Shown piece by piece: positions 1 through 10,065 of a stretch of DNA of 64,000 bases (position 1 is the stretch's first letter; each line of letters starts with the position of its first letter). Below the pieces are notes generated by a model. It saw only the letters and a program-made list of their open reading frames with translations, did not search any database and was not told where the DNA came from. The translations under genes were made by a program, and so were the position numbers. The stretch comes from JAGVSR01 sp963825555 (GTDB lineage Bacteria > Pseudomonadota > Alphaproteobacteria > Rhizobiales > Hyphomicrobiaceae). The stretch is taken from positions 62,001 to 126,000 of the forward strand of contig CAWGTZ010000009.1 of the NCBI GenBank assembly GCA_963825555.1. Direction: 5' to 3'.

Positions 1-237
1 ACTCGTTTGCCCTGCCTCGATCGCTTCGAAGGCCAGGTACAGCGTCATCATTTTTGTGAGAGAGGCAGGATAGCGCGTCGCGCTGCCCTCTTTGTCATGG
101 AGGACCTGGCCGGTATTGGCGTCGATCACCATCGCGGCGGGATCCTGGCGTGCGGCAGCCGGCAGGCTGCTTGCGGCCAGTGCCACGAGCACAGCAGCCA
201 AAAAAGGCGCTAAATTCAGCCTGCGATGGACACCCAC
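1..237 (-). CDS. D-alanyl-D-alanine carboxypeptidase, N-terminal part (runs off the window)
   Basis: The minus strand reads into the left edge and gives about 79 residues. A hydrophobic, Ala-rich signal peptide (residues 8-27) is followed by the start of a serine-type DD-peptidase (S11 family). VIDANTGQVLHDKE leads into YPASLTKMMTLYLAFE, where SLTK is the SxxK acyl-enzyme motif. Members trim the terminal D-Ala from peptidoglycan pentapeptides in the periplasm. I chose the GTG at 237, which has AAAGG about 10 bases upstream; an in-frame TTG seven codons earlier is possible. The C-terminal two thirds lie outside the window. Confidence 0.85.
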   Translation of the reverse strand, partial: MGVHRRLNLAPFLAAVLVALAASSLPAAARQDPAAMVIDANTGQVLHDKEGSATRYPASLTKMMTLYLAFEAIEAGQTS

Positions 238-490
238 GGTTCGGACGCCTTTAGACAAAGCCCTGCCGGATAATTTTTTTTCGGGCCGTGCCGGTGTCGC
301 GAACGACCGTGAAGGTCCCTCTGATCCGTGCCGCCCCACCCCTTCTCCCTGATCACCTAATCCGCTTTGTGGGCGGCTTTAGGGCCTTGGTTGCAGAGGG
401 CGAAAATTCATTTGCGGGAAGTATAGCGCAAAGGGACTTCGTTAGGGTAAACAGACATGCAGCAACAACCATCTGGACCGCAGCGAATTT

Positions 491-534
491 GTGCTGCAAT
501 GCAAGAGAATTCGTTGCCACATTGTGCAGTGCAG
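491..534 (+). promoter_or_regulatory. TGC-rich elements, possible PhaR operator
   Basis: GTGCTGCAATGCAAG (491-505) and TTGTGCAGTGCAGC (522-535) are two TGC/GCA-rich stretches, the second lying between the -35 and -10 boxes of the phasin promoter. PhaR repressors of Paracoccus and Rhodobacter bind TGC-rich sequence upstream of phasin genes. The operator assignment is inferred from this position and composition. Confidence 0.4.
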
Positions 535-541
535 CTATAAT
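514..541 (+). promoter_or_regulatory. Sigma-70 promoter of the phasin gene
   Basis: TTGCCA at 514-519 (5 of 6 to consensus) and a perfect TATAAT at 536-541 are separated by 16 bases. Transcription would begin near 548, giving a leader of about 105 bases before the phasin ATG. A perfect -10 box is uncommon in this GC-rich background. Confidence 0.7.
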
Positions 542-652
542 GATCTCGCCGAAGTTTGGGGGGCAAGTGGTAGCGGGCTTATCCGCCGCCAAATTCAGAG
601 TGGAGACGCCTTCCAAGAGGCGTCGCAGAAGACACAGAGAGGTCGTGTATCC

Positions 653-982
653 ATGATCAACAATTTCCAGGATTTCCAGAAGCTCGGCCAGACAGGCATG
701 GACGGTTACCTGCGGATGATGGGCGAGTGGAACAAGAACTGGCAGATGTTTGCCGCTGAGATGACCGATTATTCCAAGCGATCCTTCGAGGATGGCACAG
801 CAACCTTTGAAAAGCTGGTCTCCGCCAAGTCACTCGACCAGGCCATGGAGATCCAGTCCAGCTACGCCAAGCGTGCCTATGAGGACTACATGCACCAGCT
901 CTCCAAGCTGGGCGCGATGTACCAGTCCTTCGCCAAGGACGCATTCAAGCCGGTTGAGAAGGTTTTTCCGGGCGCACGGTAG
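653..982 (+). CDS. Phasin family protein
   Basis: This 109-residue protein begins MINNFQDFQKLGQ and is almost wholly amphipathic helix, with the phasin pattern of regularly spaced aromatics (NWQMFAAEMTDYSKRSFE) and a YAKRAYEDYMHQLSKLG segment. Phasins coat polyhydroxybutyrate granules and govern their number and size. The length matches the phasin_2 type. The ATG at 653 has AGAGG ten bases upstream; longer reading in the same frame enters the leader and looks non-coding. It is monocistronic, with its own promoter and a terminator at 1026-1054. No polyhydroxyalkanoate synthase gene lies in the window. Confidence 0.88.
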   Translation: MINNFQDFQKLGQTGMDGYLRMMGEWNKNWQMFAAEMTDYSKRSFEDGTATFEKLVSAKSLDQAMEIQSSYAKRAYEDYMHQLSKLGAMYQSFAKDAFKPVEKVFPGAR

Positions 983-1025
983 TGGCGGTCCCCTCGGTCA
1001 GAGGGGGAAACGGCCAAGAATCCAG

Positions 1026-1054
1026 GGTCCGGGCTGATCGCCCGGGCCTTTTTT
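1026..1054 (+). terminator. Rho-independent terminator of the phasin gene
   Basis: A nine-bp stem (1026-1034 with 1040-1048, one G-T pair) with a five-base loop is followed directly by six T residues. Confidence 0.85.
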
Positions 1055-1248
1055 GCGTCGCACTGCTCCCGCACGTTGTCCTTATTGCTCAGTGTGAAAG
1101 AAAATCGCCGATCGCATCCACGCGGGGGTTCGTAAACGTAGTGTTCAAGGTGGCAGCGGAAGGGGCCTTGTGGCGGGGCTTCTGATGGAATGAAATAGAT
1201 TGGCGCGGCCGGGCACGGTCGCGCGATTCGATGGGGTAACGGGCCGCC

Positions 1249-1665
1249 ATGGTCGGCAAGACGGACTTGAAGATCATCACTAAGGATACGTGGCGAGGCA
1301 TGACGCCCGACTGGCTGGTTGCGTCCGGATCCGACAAGGATTCGGGTCAAGACGGCGGCGACGGCGATCAGGGCAAGACGGGGATCGTTACCAAGACGCG
1401 GCCGAAGACGAAGAAGCCGTCGCTTTACAAGGTTTTGCTGCTCAACGACGATTACACTCCGATGGAATTCGTTGTGCACGTGCTGGAGAAGTTTTTCCAC
1501 AAGGGCCGTCAGGAGGCCACCGACATCATGCTGACCGTTCATCGCAAGGGCGTCGGCATATGCGGTGTGTTCACCTACGAAGTCGCAGAAGCGAAGGTGA
1601 CCCTGGTGATGGACTTCTCGCGGCAGCACGGGCATCCTCTGAAATGCACCCTGGAGAAAGAGTAG
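1249..1665 (+). CDS. clpS: ClpS, ATP-dependent Clp protease adaptor
   Basis: ClpS delivers N-degron substrates to ClpA. The core is at residues 58-138: YKVLLLNDDYTPMEFVV, a helix with VLEKFF, MLTVHRKG, and GVFTYEVAEAKV. The NDD residues and following Met shape the N-degron pocket in known ClpS proteins. From the ATG at 1249 the protein has 138 residues, about 30 more than usual, with an acidic Gly/Asp/Ser-rich extension. An internal ATG at 1297 with AGG just upstream is an alternative start. The stop lies seven bases before the clpA start, so the two form one operon. Confidence 0.93.
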   Translation: MVGKTDLKIITKDTWRGMTPDWLVASGSDKDSGQDGGDGDQGKTGIVTKTRPKTKKPSLYKVLLLNDDYTPMEFVVHVLEKFFHKGRQEATDIMLTVHRKGVGICGVFTYEVAEAKVTLVMDFSRQHGHPLKCTLEKE

Positions 1666-1672
1666 GTCCAAC

Positions 1673-4120
1673 GTGCCGTCCTTCTCGAAGAACCTGGAGA
1701 ACACCCTGCATCGTGCGCTCGAGCACGCCAACCAGCGTAGCCACGAGTATGCGACGCTGGAGCATCTGCTCGCTGCTCTGATCGATGACCGCGATGCCGC
1801 TGCCGTCATGCGGGCCTGCAATGTCGATACGGACCGCCTGCGCGCGCGCATCACGGAGTATCTGGATGCCGAGTTCACCTCCATCACGTCGAAGGGCGTA
1901 ACGGAGGCCTCGCCCACGCCCGGCTTCCAGCGCGTCATCCACCGTGCTGTGGTTCACGTCCAATCCTCCGGCCGCGAAGAGGTGACGGGCGCCAACGTGC
2001 TCGTTGCGATATTCGCTGAGCGCGAGAGCCATGCCGCGTTCTTCCTGCAGGAGCAGGATATGACCCGGTTCGATGCCGTGCAGTACATCAGCCATGGGAT
2101 CGCCAAGCGGCCCGGCATGTCCGAGCCACGGGTTGTGCGTGGCGCCGAAGAGAGTGATCAGACCGAAGCCACGGAAGAGAAGAAGGGGCAGCAGGACGCG
2201 CTCGACACCTATTGCGTCAACCTGAACCGCAAGGCCCGCGACGGCAAGATCGATCCGCTCATCGGGCGCGAGCCGGAGGTGTTGCGCACCATTCAGGTTC
2301 TGTGCCGCAGGCAGAAGAACAACCCGCTCCTCGTTGGCGATCCCGGCGTCGGCAAGACGGCGATCGCAGAAGGCTTGGCGCGCAAGATCATCCGCGGCGA
2401 GGTGCCTGACGTCCTGAAGGATGCCACGATCTTCTCCCTCGACATGGGCGCGCTGCTCGCCGGCACGCGTTATCGTGGCGACTTCGAAGAGCGGCTCAAG
2501 GCCGTGATGAAAGAGGCGGAGGCCTATCCGGGCGCCGTTCTGTTCATTGACGAGATTCACACGGTGATCGGCGCCGGTGCGACTTCAGGCGGTGCGATGG
2601 ATGCGTCGAACCTGCTGAAGCCCGCGCTTCAGTCGGGTGCGCTGCGCTGCATCGGCTCGACCACGTATAAGGAATACCGTCAGCACTTCGAAAAGGACCG
2701 TGCGCTGGTGCGCCGCTTCCAGAAAATCGATGTGAACGAGCCGACGGTCACCGACGCAATCGAGATCCTCAAGGGCCTCAAGCCCTACTTCGAGGAGTAC
2801 CATAAGCTTAAGTACACCAACGATGCCATCAAGGCGGCGGTGGAACTGTCCGCACGCTACATCCACGACCGCAAACTTCCCGATAAGGCGATCGACGTCA
2901 TCGACGAGACGGGGGCTGCGCAGATGCTGGTCGTGGAAGGCAAGCGCAAGAAGAAGATCGGGGTGAAGGAGATCGAGGCGACCATTGCCACCATGGCGCG
3001 CATCCCGCCGAAGTCGGTTTCCAAGTCCGATGCCGATGTGCTTGCCAACCTGGAAAAGGATCTGAAGCGTCTCGTCTTCGGCCAGGACAAGGCCATTACG
3101 GCCCTTTCGTCAGCCATCAAGCTGGCGCGAGCCGGCCTGCGCGAACCCGAGAAGCCGATCGGCTGCTACCTGTTCTCTGGCCCGACCGGCGTGGGCAAGA
3201 CGGAGGTAGCCAAGCAGCTTTCCAATCTGTTGGGCGTCGAACTGTTGCGGTTCGACATGTCCGAATACATGGAGAAGCACTCCGTATCCCGCCTCATAGG
3301 CGCGCCGCCCGGCTATGTCGGCTTCGACCAGGGCGGTCTGCTAACGGACGGCGTCGACCAGCATCCCCACTGCGTGCTGCTGCTCGATGAGATCGAGAAG
3401 GCTCATCCCGACCTGTACAACATTCTTCTGCAGGTGATGGACCACGGCAAGTTGACCGACCACAACGGCAAGTCGATCGATTTCCGCAACGTCATCCTGA
3501 TCATGACGACCAATGCGGGTGCCTCCGAAATGGCCAAGCCTCCCATGGGCTTCGAGCGCGGCCGTCGCCAGGGCGAGGACGCCGAGGCGGTCAACCGCCT
3601 GTTCACGCCTGAATTCCGCAACCGTCTCGATGCGGTCATCCCGTTCGGCGGTCTGCCGCCGGAGGTTATTGCGCGCGTCGTCGACAAGTTCATCTTCCAG
3701 CTGGAAGCGCAGCTGTCGGAGCGCTCGGTCACGATCGAACTCACCGACGCGGCACGCAAGTGGATCGGGGAGATCGGCTACGACGAGAAGTTCGGCGCCC
3801 GTCCGCTCGGCCGCGTGATCCAGGAGCACATCAAGAAGCCACTCGCCGACGAATTGCTGTTCGGCAAGCTGGAGCATGGCGGCACGGTTAAGATTGACCT
3901 TGAGGGCAAGGGACTCGAAAAGCACCTTACCTTCGACTTCATTCCGGCCGAACCGGGAAGCGCCAAAACAGAAGCCGCAAGCGAGGACGACGAGGAGCCG
4001 GAAACGGCGCTTGTGGACGTCGCCCCGCGCAAGGCGCTACCCGGCCCCAAGGAAAAGAAGGAGAAGGGGACGCGTCCGTCGGGCTCCGTCCCGGGCGTAC
4101 CGAGAAAGAAAGACGACTGA
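1673..4120 (+). CDS. clpA: ClpA, ATP-binding subunit of the ClpAP protease
   Basis: This 815-residue AAA+ unfoldase starts at GTG (MPSFSKNLENTLHRALE). In order: an N-domain (about 1-145) that binds ClpS, an acidic linker, AAA module 1 with Walker A GDPGVGKT (222-229) and Walker B LFIDEIHT, AAA module 2 with Walker A GPTGVGKT (503-510) and LLLDEIEKAH, and a C-terminal small domain. It lacks the ClpB coiled-coil middle domain. A roughly 60-residue low-complexity charged tail ends in VPRKKDD. It is translated seven bases after clpS, with AGGT upstream. A terminator follows at 4180-4215. Confidence 0.97.
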   Translation: MPSFSKNLENTLHRALEHANQRSHEYATLEHLLAALIDDRDAAAVMRACNVDTDRLRARITEYLDAEFTSITSKGVTEASPTPGFQRVIHRAVVHVQSSGREEVTGANVLVAIFAERESHAAFFLQEQDMTRFDAVQYISHGIAKRPGMSEPRVVRGAEESDQTEATEEKKGQQDALDTYCVNLNRKARDGKIDPLIGREPEVLRTIQVLCRRQKNNPLLVGDPGVGKTAIAEGLARKIIRGEVPDVLKDATIFSLDMGALLAGTRYRGDFEERLKAVMKEAEAYPGAVLFIDEIHTVIGAGATSGGAMDASNLLKPALQSGALRCIGSTTYKEYRQHFEKDRALVRRFQKIDVNEPTVTDAIEILKGLKPYFEEYHKLKYTNDAIKAAVELSARYIHDRKLPDKAIDVIDETGAAQMLVVEGKRKKKIGVKEIEATIATMARIPPKSVSKSDADVLANLEKDLKRLVFGQDKAITALSSAIKLARAGLREPEKPIGCYLFSGPTGVGKTEVAKQLSNLLGVELLRFDMSEYMEKHSVSRLIGAPPGYVGFDQGGLLTDGVDQHPHCVLLLDEIEKAHPDLYNILLQVMDHGKLTDHNGKSIDFRNVILIMTTNAGASEMAKPPMGFERGRRQGEDAEAVNRLFTPEFRNRLDAVIPFGGLPPEVIARVVDKFIFQLEAQLSERSVTIELTDAARKWIGEIGYDEKFGARPLGRVIQEHIKKPLADELLFGKLEHGGTVKIDLEGKGLEKHLTFDFIPAEPGSAKTEAASEDDEEPETALVDVAPRKALPGPKEKKEKGTRPSGSVPGVPRKKDD

Positions 4121-4179
4121 GCAATCGCGGCGCGGCTGCCAAAGCGCCCTGCGGTTCGTCTCGACTCGCGCTAGGATCG

Positions 4180-4215
4180 GCGCGCCGTTGGCTGAGTGCC
4201 GGCGGCGCGCTTTTT
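4180..4215 (+). terminator. Rho-independent terminator after clpSA
   Basis: GCGCGCCG (4180-4187) pairs with CGGCGCGC (4203-4210), and TTTTT follows at once. Confidence 0.75.
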
Positions 4216-4319
4216 CCATTTTTGCGTTGGCGTGTCGCGTGGAGGCGCAAGAACACTTATATTCAACGTATGCCGGTATAATTGGGCTTCTAGGCGCCGC
4301 CGGTCGTAAGGAGGACGCT

Positions 4320-4763
4320 ATGTCCGTTTTGGATAGTGACTTTGCAATTCGTCGTTCTGCGGGATGTCGCGTCCGCCGCATCAGCATGGTGCTGTCTGCT
4401 CTTGCTTTGCCGATGCTTGGTTTCAACGGTGCGGCTCTCGCCGCCGATATCACCGGGTCCTGGAGTGGCGGTGGGAGCGTGATCCTGGCGAATGGCGCCA
4501 AGGAGAAGGCGCGCTGCCGCGCCACGTTCCGTCCGGCCGGGGGCAGCACCTTTGCGATGGCGGCAACCTGCGCGACGGCGTCGGCCAAGGTTTCGCAGAC
4601 GGCGATACTCAGCAAGTACACCGCGACCCGCTACGGTGGAACATTCCACAATCCGGAATTCAATGTGACCGGCCGCATCCGTATCACGGTCAGCGGCAAC
4701 AGCATGACGGCCAACCTCTCGGGCAGCCAAGGTCGCGCGACCTTCAGCCTGCGCCGGCGCTAG
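4320..4763 (+). CDS. Small secreted protein of unknown function
   Basis: A 147-residue protein with an ideal ribosome binding site (AAGGAGG, six bases before the ATG at 4320). It has a long Arg-rich N-region, a hydrophobic stretch near residues 24-36 and a likely signal-peptidase site after AALAA. The mature part starts DITGSWSGGGSV, contains two Cys, is rich in Thr, Ser and Gly, and ends with alternating polar and hydrophobic residues typical of beta-strands (GRIRITVSGNSMTANLSG). I infer a small periplasmic beta-rich protein. I do not recognise a named family. It stands alone between clpA and another secreted protein. Confidence 0.7.
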   Translation: MSVLDSDFAIRRSAGCRVRRISMVLSALALPMLGFNGAALAADITGSWSGGGSVILANGAKEKARCRATFRPAGGSTFAMAATCATASAKVSQTAILSKYTATRYGGTFHNPEFNVTGRIRITVSGNSMTANLSGSQGRATFSLRRR

Positions 4764-4953
4764 TAATGAGACATAGAGAGGTGGGGCAGACCCCGAAGCG
4801 TCCGGATTACGGCCGCGTGCTGCCCAGCGTCATGCCCATGCCGATGAACGGCGGATGAAAACCCGGTTCAGAACGGGTTCAGCGGCTCTCACCTAGTGTG
4901 TCCTGGTGATGAGGCGACACGCCTCAACCAGGAAACACAACGGAGCTGATCCC

Positions 4954-5286
4954 ATGACCCGTCTTCTCGCCATCACCGGTGCCCTCATCGTCGCCGGCGC
5001 AGGTGGCGCGCTCGCCCATTCCAATGACGCTCGCCAACTCGAGCAGCGTCTCGCCATCGAGCAGGGCCGGCAGAGCGGCGCCCTAACGTGGCGCGAGGGC
5101 CGCGCGCTGCGCAAACAGCAGGCCGAAATTGTGCGCGTCGAGCGCGCGCTCAAGGCCGACGGACACCTGTCGGCCGCCGACAAACGCGTTCTTCATCGTC
5201 TCCAGGATCAGGCCGAGGGCCGGATCATCGCCGAATCCACGGATCGCTGGCATCGGTGGCGCATCCTGCCTCGCATCGGCAACTGA
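4954..5286 (+). CDS. Small secreted helical protein of unknown function
   Basis: A 110-residue protein starting MTRLLAITGALIVAGAGGALAH, a clear signal peptide cleaved near residue 21. The mature part is charged and helical: EQRLAIEQGRQSGALTWREG followed by HLSAADKRVLHRLQDQA. The start has GGAG eight to ten bases upstream. A terminator follows at 5324-5350. I believe similar small proteins with a GxLTWREG motif occur in other Hyphomicrobiales, but their role is not known to me. The upstream gap (4764-4953) holds a short inverted repeat (4860-4865 with 4874-4879). Confidence 0.7.
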   Translation: MTRLLAITGALIVAGAGGALAHSNDARQLEQRLAIEQGRQSGALTWREGRALRKQQAEIVRVERALKADGHLSAADKRVLHRLQDQAEGRIIAESTDRWHRWRILPRIGN

Positions 5287-5323
5287 TTTTGACACGCCGA
5301 CCTTCTCTTTCTCCCAAAACTCC

Positions 5324-5350
5324 AGGCCGCTCGCGAGAGCGGCCTTTTTT
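5324..5350 (+). terminator. Rho-independent terminator
   Basis: A perfect nine-bp stem (5324-5332 with 5337-5345), a GCGA tetraloop and a T run form a strong terminator for the small secreted protein upstream. Confidence 0.85.
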
Positions 5351-5482
5351 CTGCGCGCATGTGCGGATGCTGCGGACACACACAGCAGCTTTCGCACCAC
5401 CCCGGAACGTTGGTTAGCAGTTTGGTAAGCACAGACCGATACGTTTCCCTGGTCATTTCCTTTTTCGTTGTCCGAGGGGCGT

Positions 5483-6490
5483 ATGGGCGTTTTGAGAACA
5501 GTGTCATTAGACGAGATCGCAAATCGTGGCAGCATCCGCGAACAAGATGTTCTGCGTATGCGCCAGGCATTCTACGACGACGGCATCATCACGGACGCCG
5601 AGGCCGAGGCTCTTTTCCGTCTGAACGAATCGTGTCCCGTTCAGGATCCCTCATGGCAGCCCTTCTTCGTCGAAGCGCTGACTGACTTCATCGTCCATCA
5701 GGCGGAGCCGGAGGGCTACATCACGGCCGCCAATGCGGACTGGCTGATCAAGTCGGTCACGCGCGACGGGAAAGTCGAAACCAAGACAGAACTCGATCTC
5801 GTTGTAAACGTCCTCGACAAGGCCCGCTGGTCGCCGCAGCGTCTCGTCCGGTTCGCGCTCGAAGAGGTCAAGCGCGCGGTGGTGGATGGCGAAGGCCCAC
5901 TTCGCAACGGCGGAGAGCTTGAGAAGGGCACGATCACTGACGCGGAGGTCGATCTGCTCCGCCGGCTGCTCTACGCGTTCGGGGGCGATGGCAACATCGC
6001 AATCACTCGCGCGGAGGCGGAAATCCTTATCGACATCGAAGAGAGCCTGCCGGAGGGTGTCGCCACGCCCGCCTGGACCGATCTCTTCGTCAAGGCCATG
6101 GCCAATGTCATCATGGCCACTTCCGGCTATGCGCCTCCAAGCCGCGAAGAAGCGCTGCGTGCGGAATCGTGGTTGAAGCGCCGTGGTGACCTCTCGCCCG
6201 GGGCCTTCCTGACCGCCATGGTCACCTCGAGCCTGTCGAGCATCTGGAACAGCTATTCGGCTCAGACTCCCGAGGAGCGGGCGCTGGGCCGTCTCGAGCG
6301 CCAACGCATCGAGATCATCACGAACGAACAGATCACCGACAGCGAGGCGGCCTGGCTGGTCGAGCGGTTGACCCGCGACAGCCGTCTGACCGCGTCTGAG
6401 CTTGCTCTTCTGGAGTACCTCCGACGCGAGACGCCGATGTTGCACCCCGCGCTTGCCGATCTGGTCCAGAGCCAGACGGCCGCGGCTTGA
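5483..6490 (+). CDS. Conserved protein with an internally duplicated helical domain
   Basis: A 335-residue soluble protein without signal peptide, starting at ATG 5483 (GAGGGG upstream). Two segments align with each other. Residues about 36-72 (ITDAEAEALFRLNES, then PSWQPFFVEALTDFIV) match residues about 170-207 (ITRAEAEILIDIEES, then PAWTDLFVKAMANVIM). Each is followed by a Gly-Tyr turn and a helix with Trp-Leu. Shorter ITD/ExE helices occur at about 149 and near 290. This pattern of helices with acidic residues resembles TerB-like or EF-hand-like helical bundles, but canonical metal loops are absent. The function is unknown. A strong terminator follows. Confidence 0.75.
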   Translation: MGVLRTVSLDEIANRGSIREQDVLRMRQAFYDDGIITDAEAEALFRLNESCPVQDPSWQPFFVEALTDFIVHQAEPEGYITAANADWLIKSVTRDGKVETKTELDLVVNVLDKARWSPQRLVRFALEEVKRAVVDGEGPLRNGGELEKGTITDAEVDLLRRLLYAFGGDGNIAITRAEAEILIDIEESLPEGVATPAWTDLFVKAMANVIMATSGYAPPSREEALRAESWLKRRGDLSPGAFLTAMVTSSLSSIWNSYSAQTPEERALGRLERQRIEIITNEQITDSEAAWLVERLTRDSRLTASELALLEYLRRETPMLHPALADLVQSQTAAA

Positions 6491-6561
6491 TCCCCGCGCA
6501 ACGAAGCTGCGGACGCGTACATCGATGGTTGCTGGTATAGCGACCTATCGCCGCCTCGGCA

Positions 6562-6601
6562 GGCGGGCGGGCCAATAGCGGCCCGCCCGCCATGTGTTTT
6601 T
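6562..6601 (+). terminator. Rho-independent terminator
   Basis: A perfect 12-bp GC stem (6562-6573 with 6580-6591) is followed by ATGTG and a T5 run. The rest of the 6491-6833 gap shows no gene; it should contain the promoter of the carboxylase gene, which I cannot pinpoint. Confidence 0.85.
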
Positions 6602-6833
6602 GGGTGCTGTTTCAACTCAAATTCCCGTCAAAATAGCGATTGGGCAACACGCCAGCGGCGGGTGGTCTTGAGACGGGGCCGTCTGACCAGGCTCGGGCCC
6701 GCCCGCCAAGATCATTGAGAGAAGTCTCAGTCATCACCATGTTGCCAGTTTACGACGGCGGAAGAGGCGTCTAGAACACGCCGTTATCCCTCTCCAAACC
6801 CTTCCGAAGAACCAGAACGGGACCGCATCCGCG

Positions 6834-8853
<2,020 letters not shown>

Positions 8854-8910
8854 CGCGGGCGCGGGACCGGGGCTCTCCGGCCCAGCGAAGCGGTGACGTA
8901 TGAGAATGCG

Positions 8911-8947
8911 TACGGCCGGCGGCGTGCACCGTCCGGCCGTATTCTTT
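8911..8947 (+). terminator. Rho-independent terminator after the carboxylase gene
   Basis: TACGGCCGG (8911-8919) pairs with CCGGCCGTA (8933-8941), followed by the T-rich TTCTTTTC. Confidence 0.7.
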
Positions 8948-9030
8948 TCTTGAGGACATTTTCTCTCTGGCCTGCGCATCTCTCCGGCCAGACGGGCCCG
9001 CATCGCGGCTTTGGAGCGCAAGTCCTGCCC

Positions 9031-9882
9031 TTAAGCGGCATACCTGGCGCAGTCCCGCCGTAGCATATCCATGATGGGCTCGTAGGCTTCCTCGTCGCGC
9101 GCCTCCGGATAAACCATATAGACGGGGTACACGAAGCGCCGGGCGCGCTTGGGCTGGCGCATGCGTCCGCGCGATAGGTAAGGCTTCACGAGCCGCATCG
9201 GGAAGTAAGCGGAAAGGCCGTTGTTGAGCACGTAGTCGATCGGAAGTGTACCCAGATCTAAAGACAGGCCGGGCTTGATTAGTTCCGGATAGGCGGCCGC
9301 GTGGTCCTGCTGGAAGTCCGGCCCCCAGTTGATGAACACATAATCGCTGTTGCCCTTGCGGTTGCCCGGTCGGCCACTCGTCACCAGCACGAACTCCTCA
9401 TCGAACAGATGTTCAATCGCATGTCCCGGCGGCTGGATAGGCCGATACATGACCGCAAGGTCGAGCGTGCCTTCGATCAGGCGCTGTGTGAGCACGTCCG
9501 AGAGGGCTGCGGTCGCCGATACGGCGACGTCCGCTGCGTCACTTCTCAGCCGAGAAATCGATTTCAGGAGGAATCCGTGCCAGAGCGCGGCCGGTGCACC
9601 GATGGCTATATGGTCGCGGTGCTGGTCAGAGAGCGAGACTTCGAGCTGCGCGCGTTGCCATACGCGCACGAGGGCTAGCGCATGCTTATGGAACTGTTCG
9701 CCGGCCGCCGTCAGGTCCGCTCCGCTCTTCGATCGTTCGAAAACGGGACGGCCAAGAAGGTCCTCAAGTCCCTTGATTCGCGCGGAAACAGTGGATTGCG
9801 TGATGTTCAGACGATGCGCAGCGTCGATGAAGCTGCCTGTCTCGGCGACCATCAAAAACGTGCGTGCGAGATTGATATCCAT
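9031..9882 (-). CDS. LysR-type transcriptional regulator
   Basis: A 283-residue regulator. Residues 1-60 form the winged helix-turn-helix: LARTFLMVAETGSFIDAA, then LNITQSTVSARIKGLEDLLG and FERSKSG. The effector-binding domain (about 90-283) contains IAIGAPAALWHGFL and LDLAVMYRP. The effector is not predictable. The gene runs opposite to a histone H1-like gene; a perfect palindrome of LysR-box form (9921-9939) lies 39 bases upstream of its start and is probably its own operator. It converges on the carboxylase gene. Confidence 0.9.
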   Translation of the reverse strand: MDINLARTFLMVAETGSFIDAAHRLNITQSTVSARIKGLEDLLGRPVFERSKSGADLTAAGEQFHKHALALVRVWQRAQLEVSLSDQHRDHIAIGAPAALWHGFLLKSISRLRSDAADVAVSATAALSDVLTQRLIEGTLDLAVMYRPIQPPGHAIEHLFDEEFVLVTSGRPGNRKGNSDYVFINWGPDFQQDHAAAYPELIKPGLSLDLGTLPIDYVLNNGLSAYFPMRLVKPYLSRGRMRQPKRARRFVYPVYMVYPEARDEEAYEPIMDMLRRDCARYAA

Positions 9883-9920
9883 TGCGGACTCACGCGTTGA
9901 AAAGAGACGCGCGGTCGTAT

Positions 9921-9939
9921 CTATCGAAATTTTCGATAG
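9921..9939. promoter_or_regulatory. Palindromic LysR-box, probable autoregulatory operator
   Basis: CTATCGAAA-T-TTTCGATAG is a perfect inverted repeat of 9-bp arms around one base. It contains the T-N11-A core of LysR operators and sits in the divergent region between lysR and the H1-like gene. A second short inverted repeat, CGGAA-AA-TTCCG, lies just beside it at 9947-9958. Confidence 0.65.
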
Positions 9940-10020
9940 GCGTCACCGGAAAATTCCGTTTGAAGCTCGATTTGATTCTCACCACATTGCATTCGACTCG
10001 GCGTATGCCGGGTGCAAGAA

Positions 10021-10039
10021 GCCGGGCGTTTTGCCCGGC
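10021..10039 (+). other. Stem-loop in the leader of the H1-like gene
   Basis: GCCGGGC (10021-10027) pairs perfectly with GCCCGGC (10033-10039) around GTTTT. It ends 26 bases before the ATG of the H1-like gene, is not followed by a T run, and leaves the ribosome binding site (GAAGGA) free. It could stabilise the mRNA or mark a regulatory leader. Confidence 0.5.
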
Positions 10040-10065
10040 GCACAAAAACTGAAGGACGAAGCACA

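Larger units (their letters stand above)
238..652. other. Intergenic region holding the phasin promoter and leader
   Basis: I see no coding region in these 415 bases between the divergent carboxypeptidase and phasin genes. The right half holds the phasin promoter (514-541) and TGC-rich elements. A leader hairpin with 7-bp arms (605-611 and 618-624) ends 28 bases before the phasin start. The left half (238-480) shows nothing I can name apart from an eight-T run near 273. Confidence 0.6.

Noticed and set aside
886..1938. A 350-codon minus-strand frame across phasin, clpS and clpA
   Set aside because: It is the shadow of real plus-strand genes, with Arg/Leu-rich composition and no family features.
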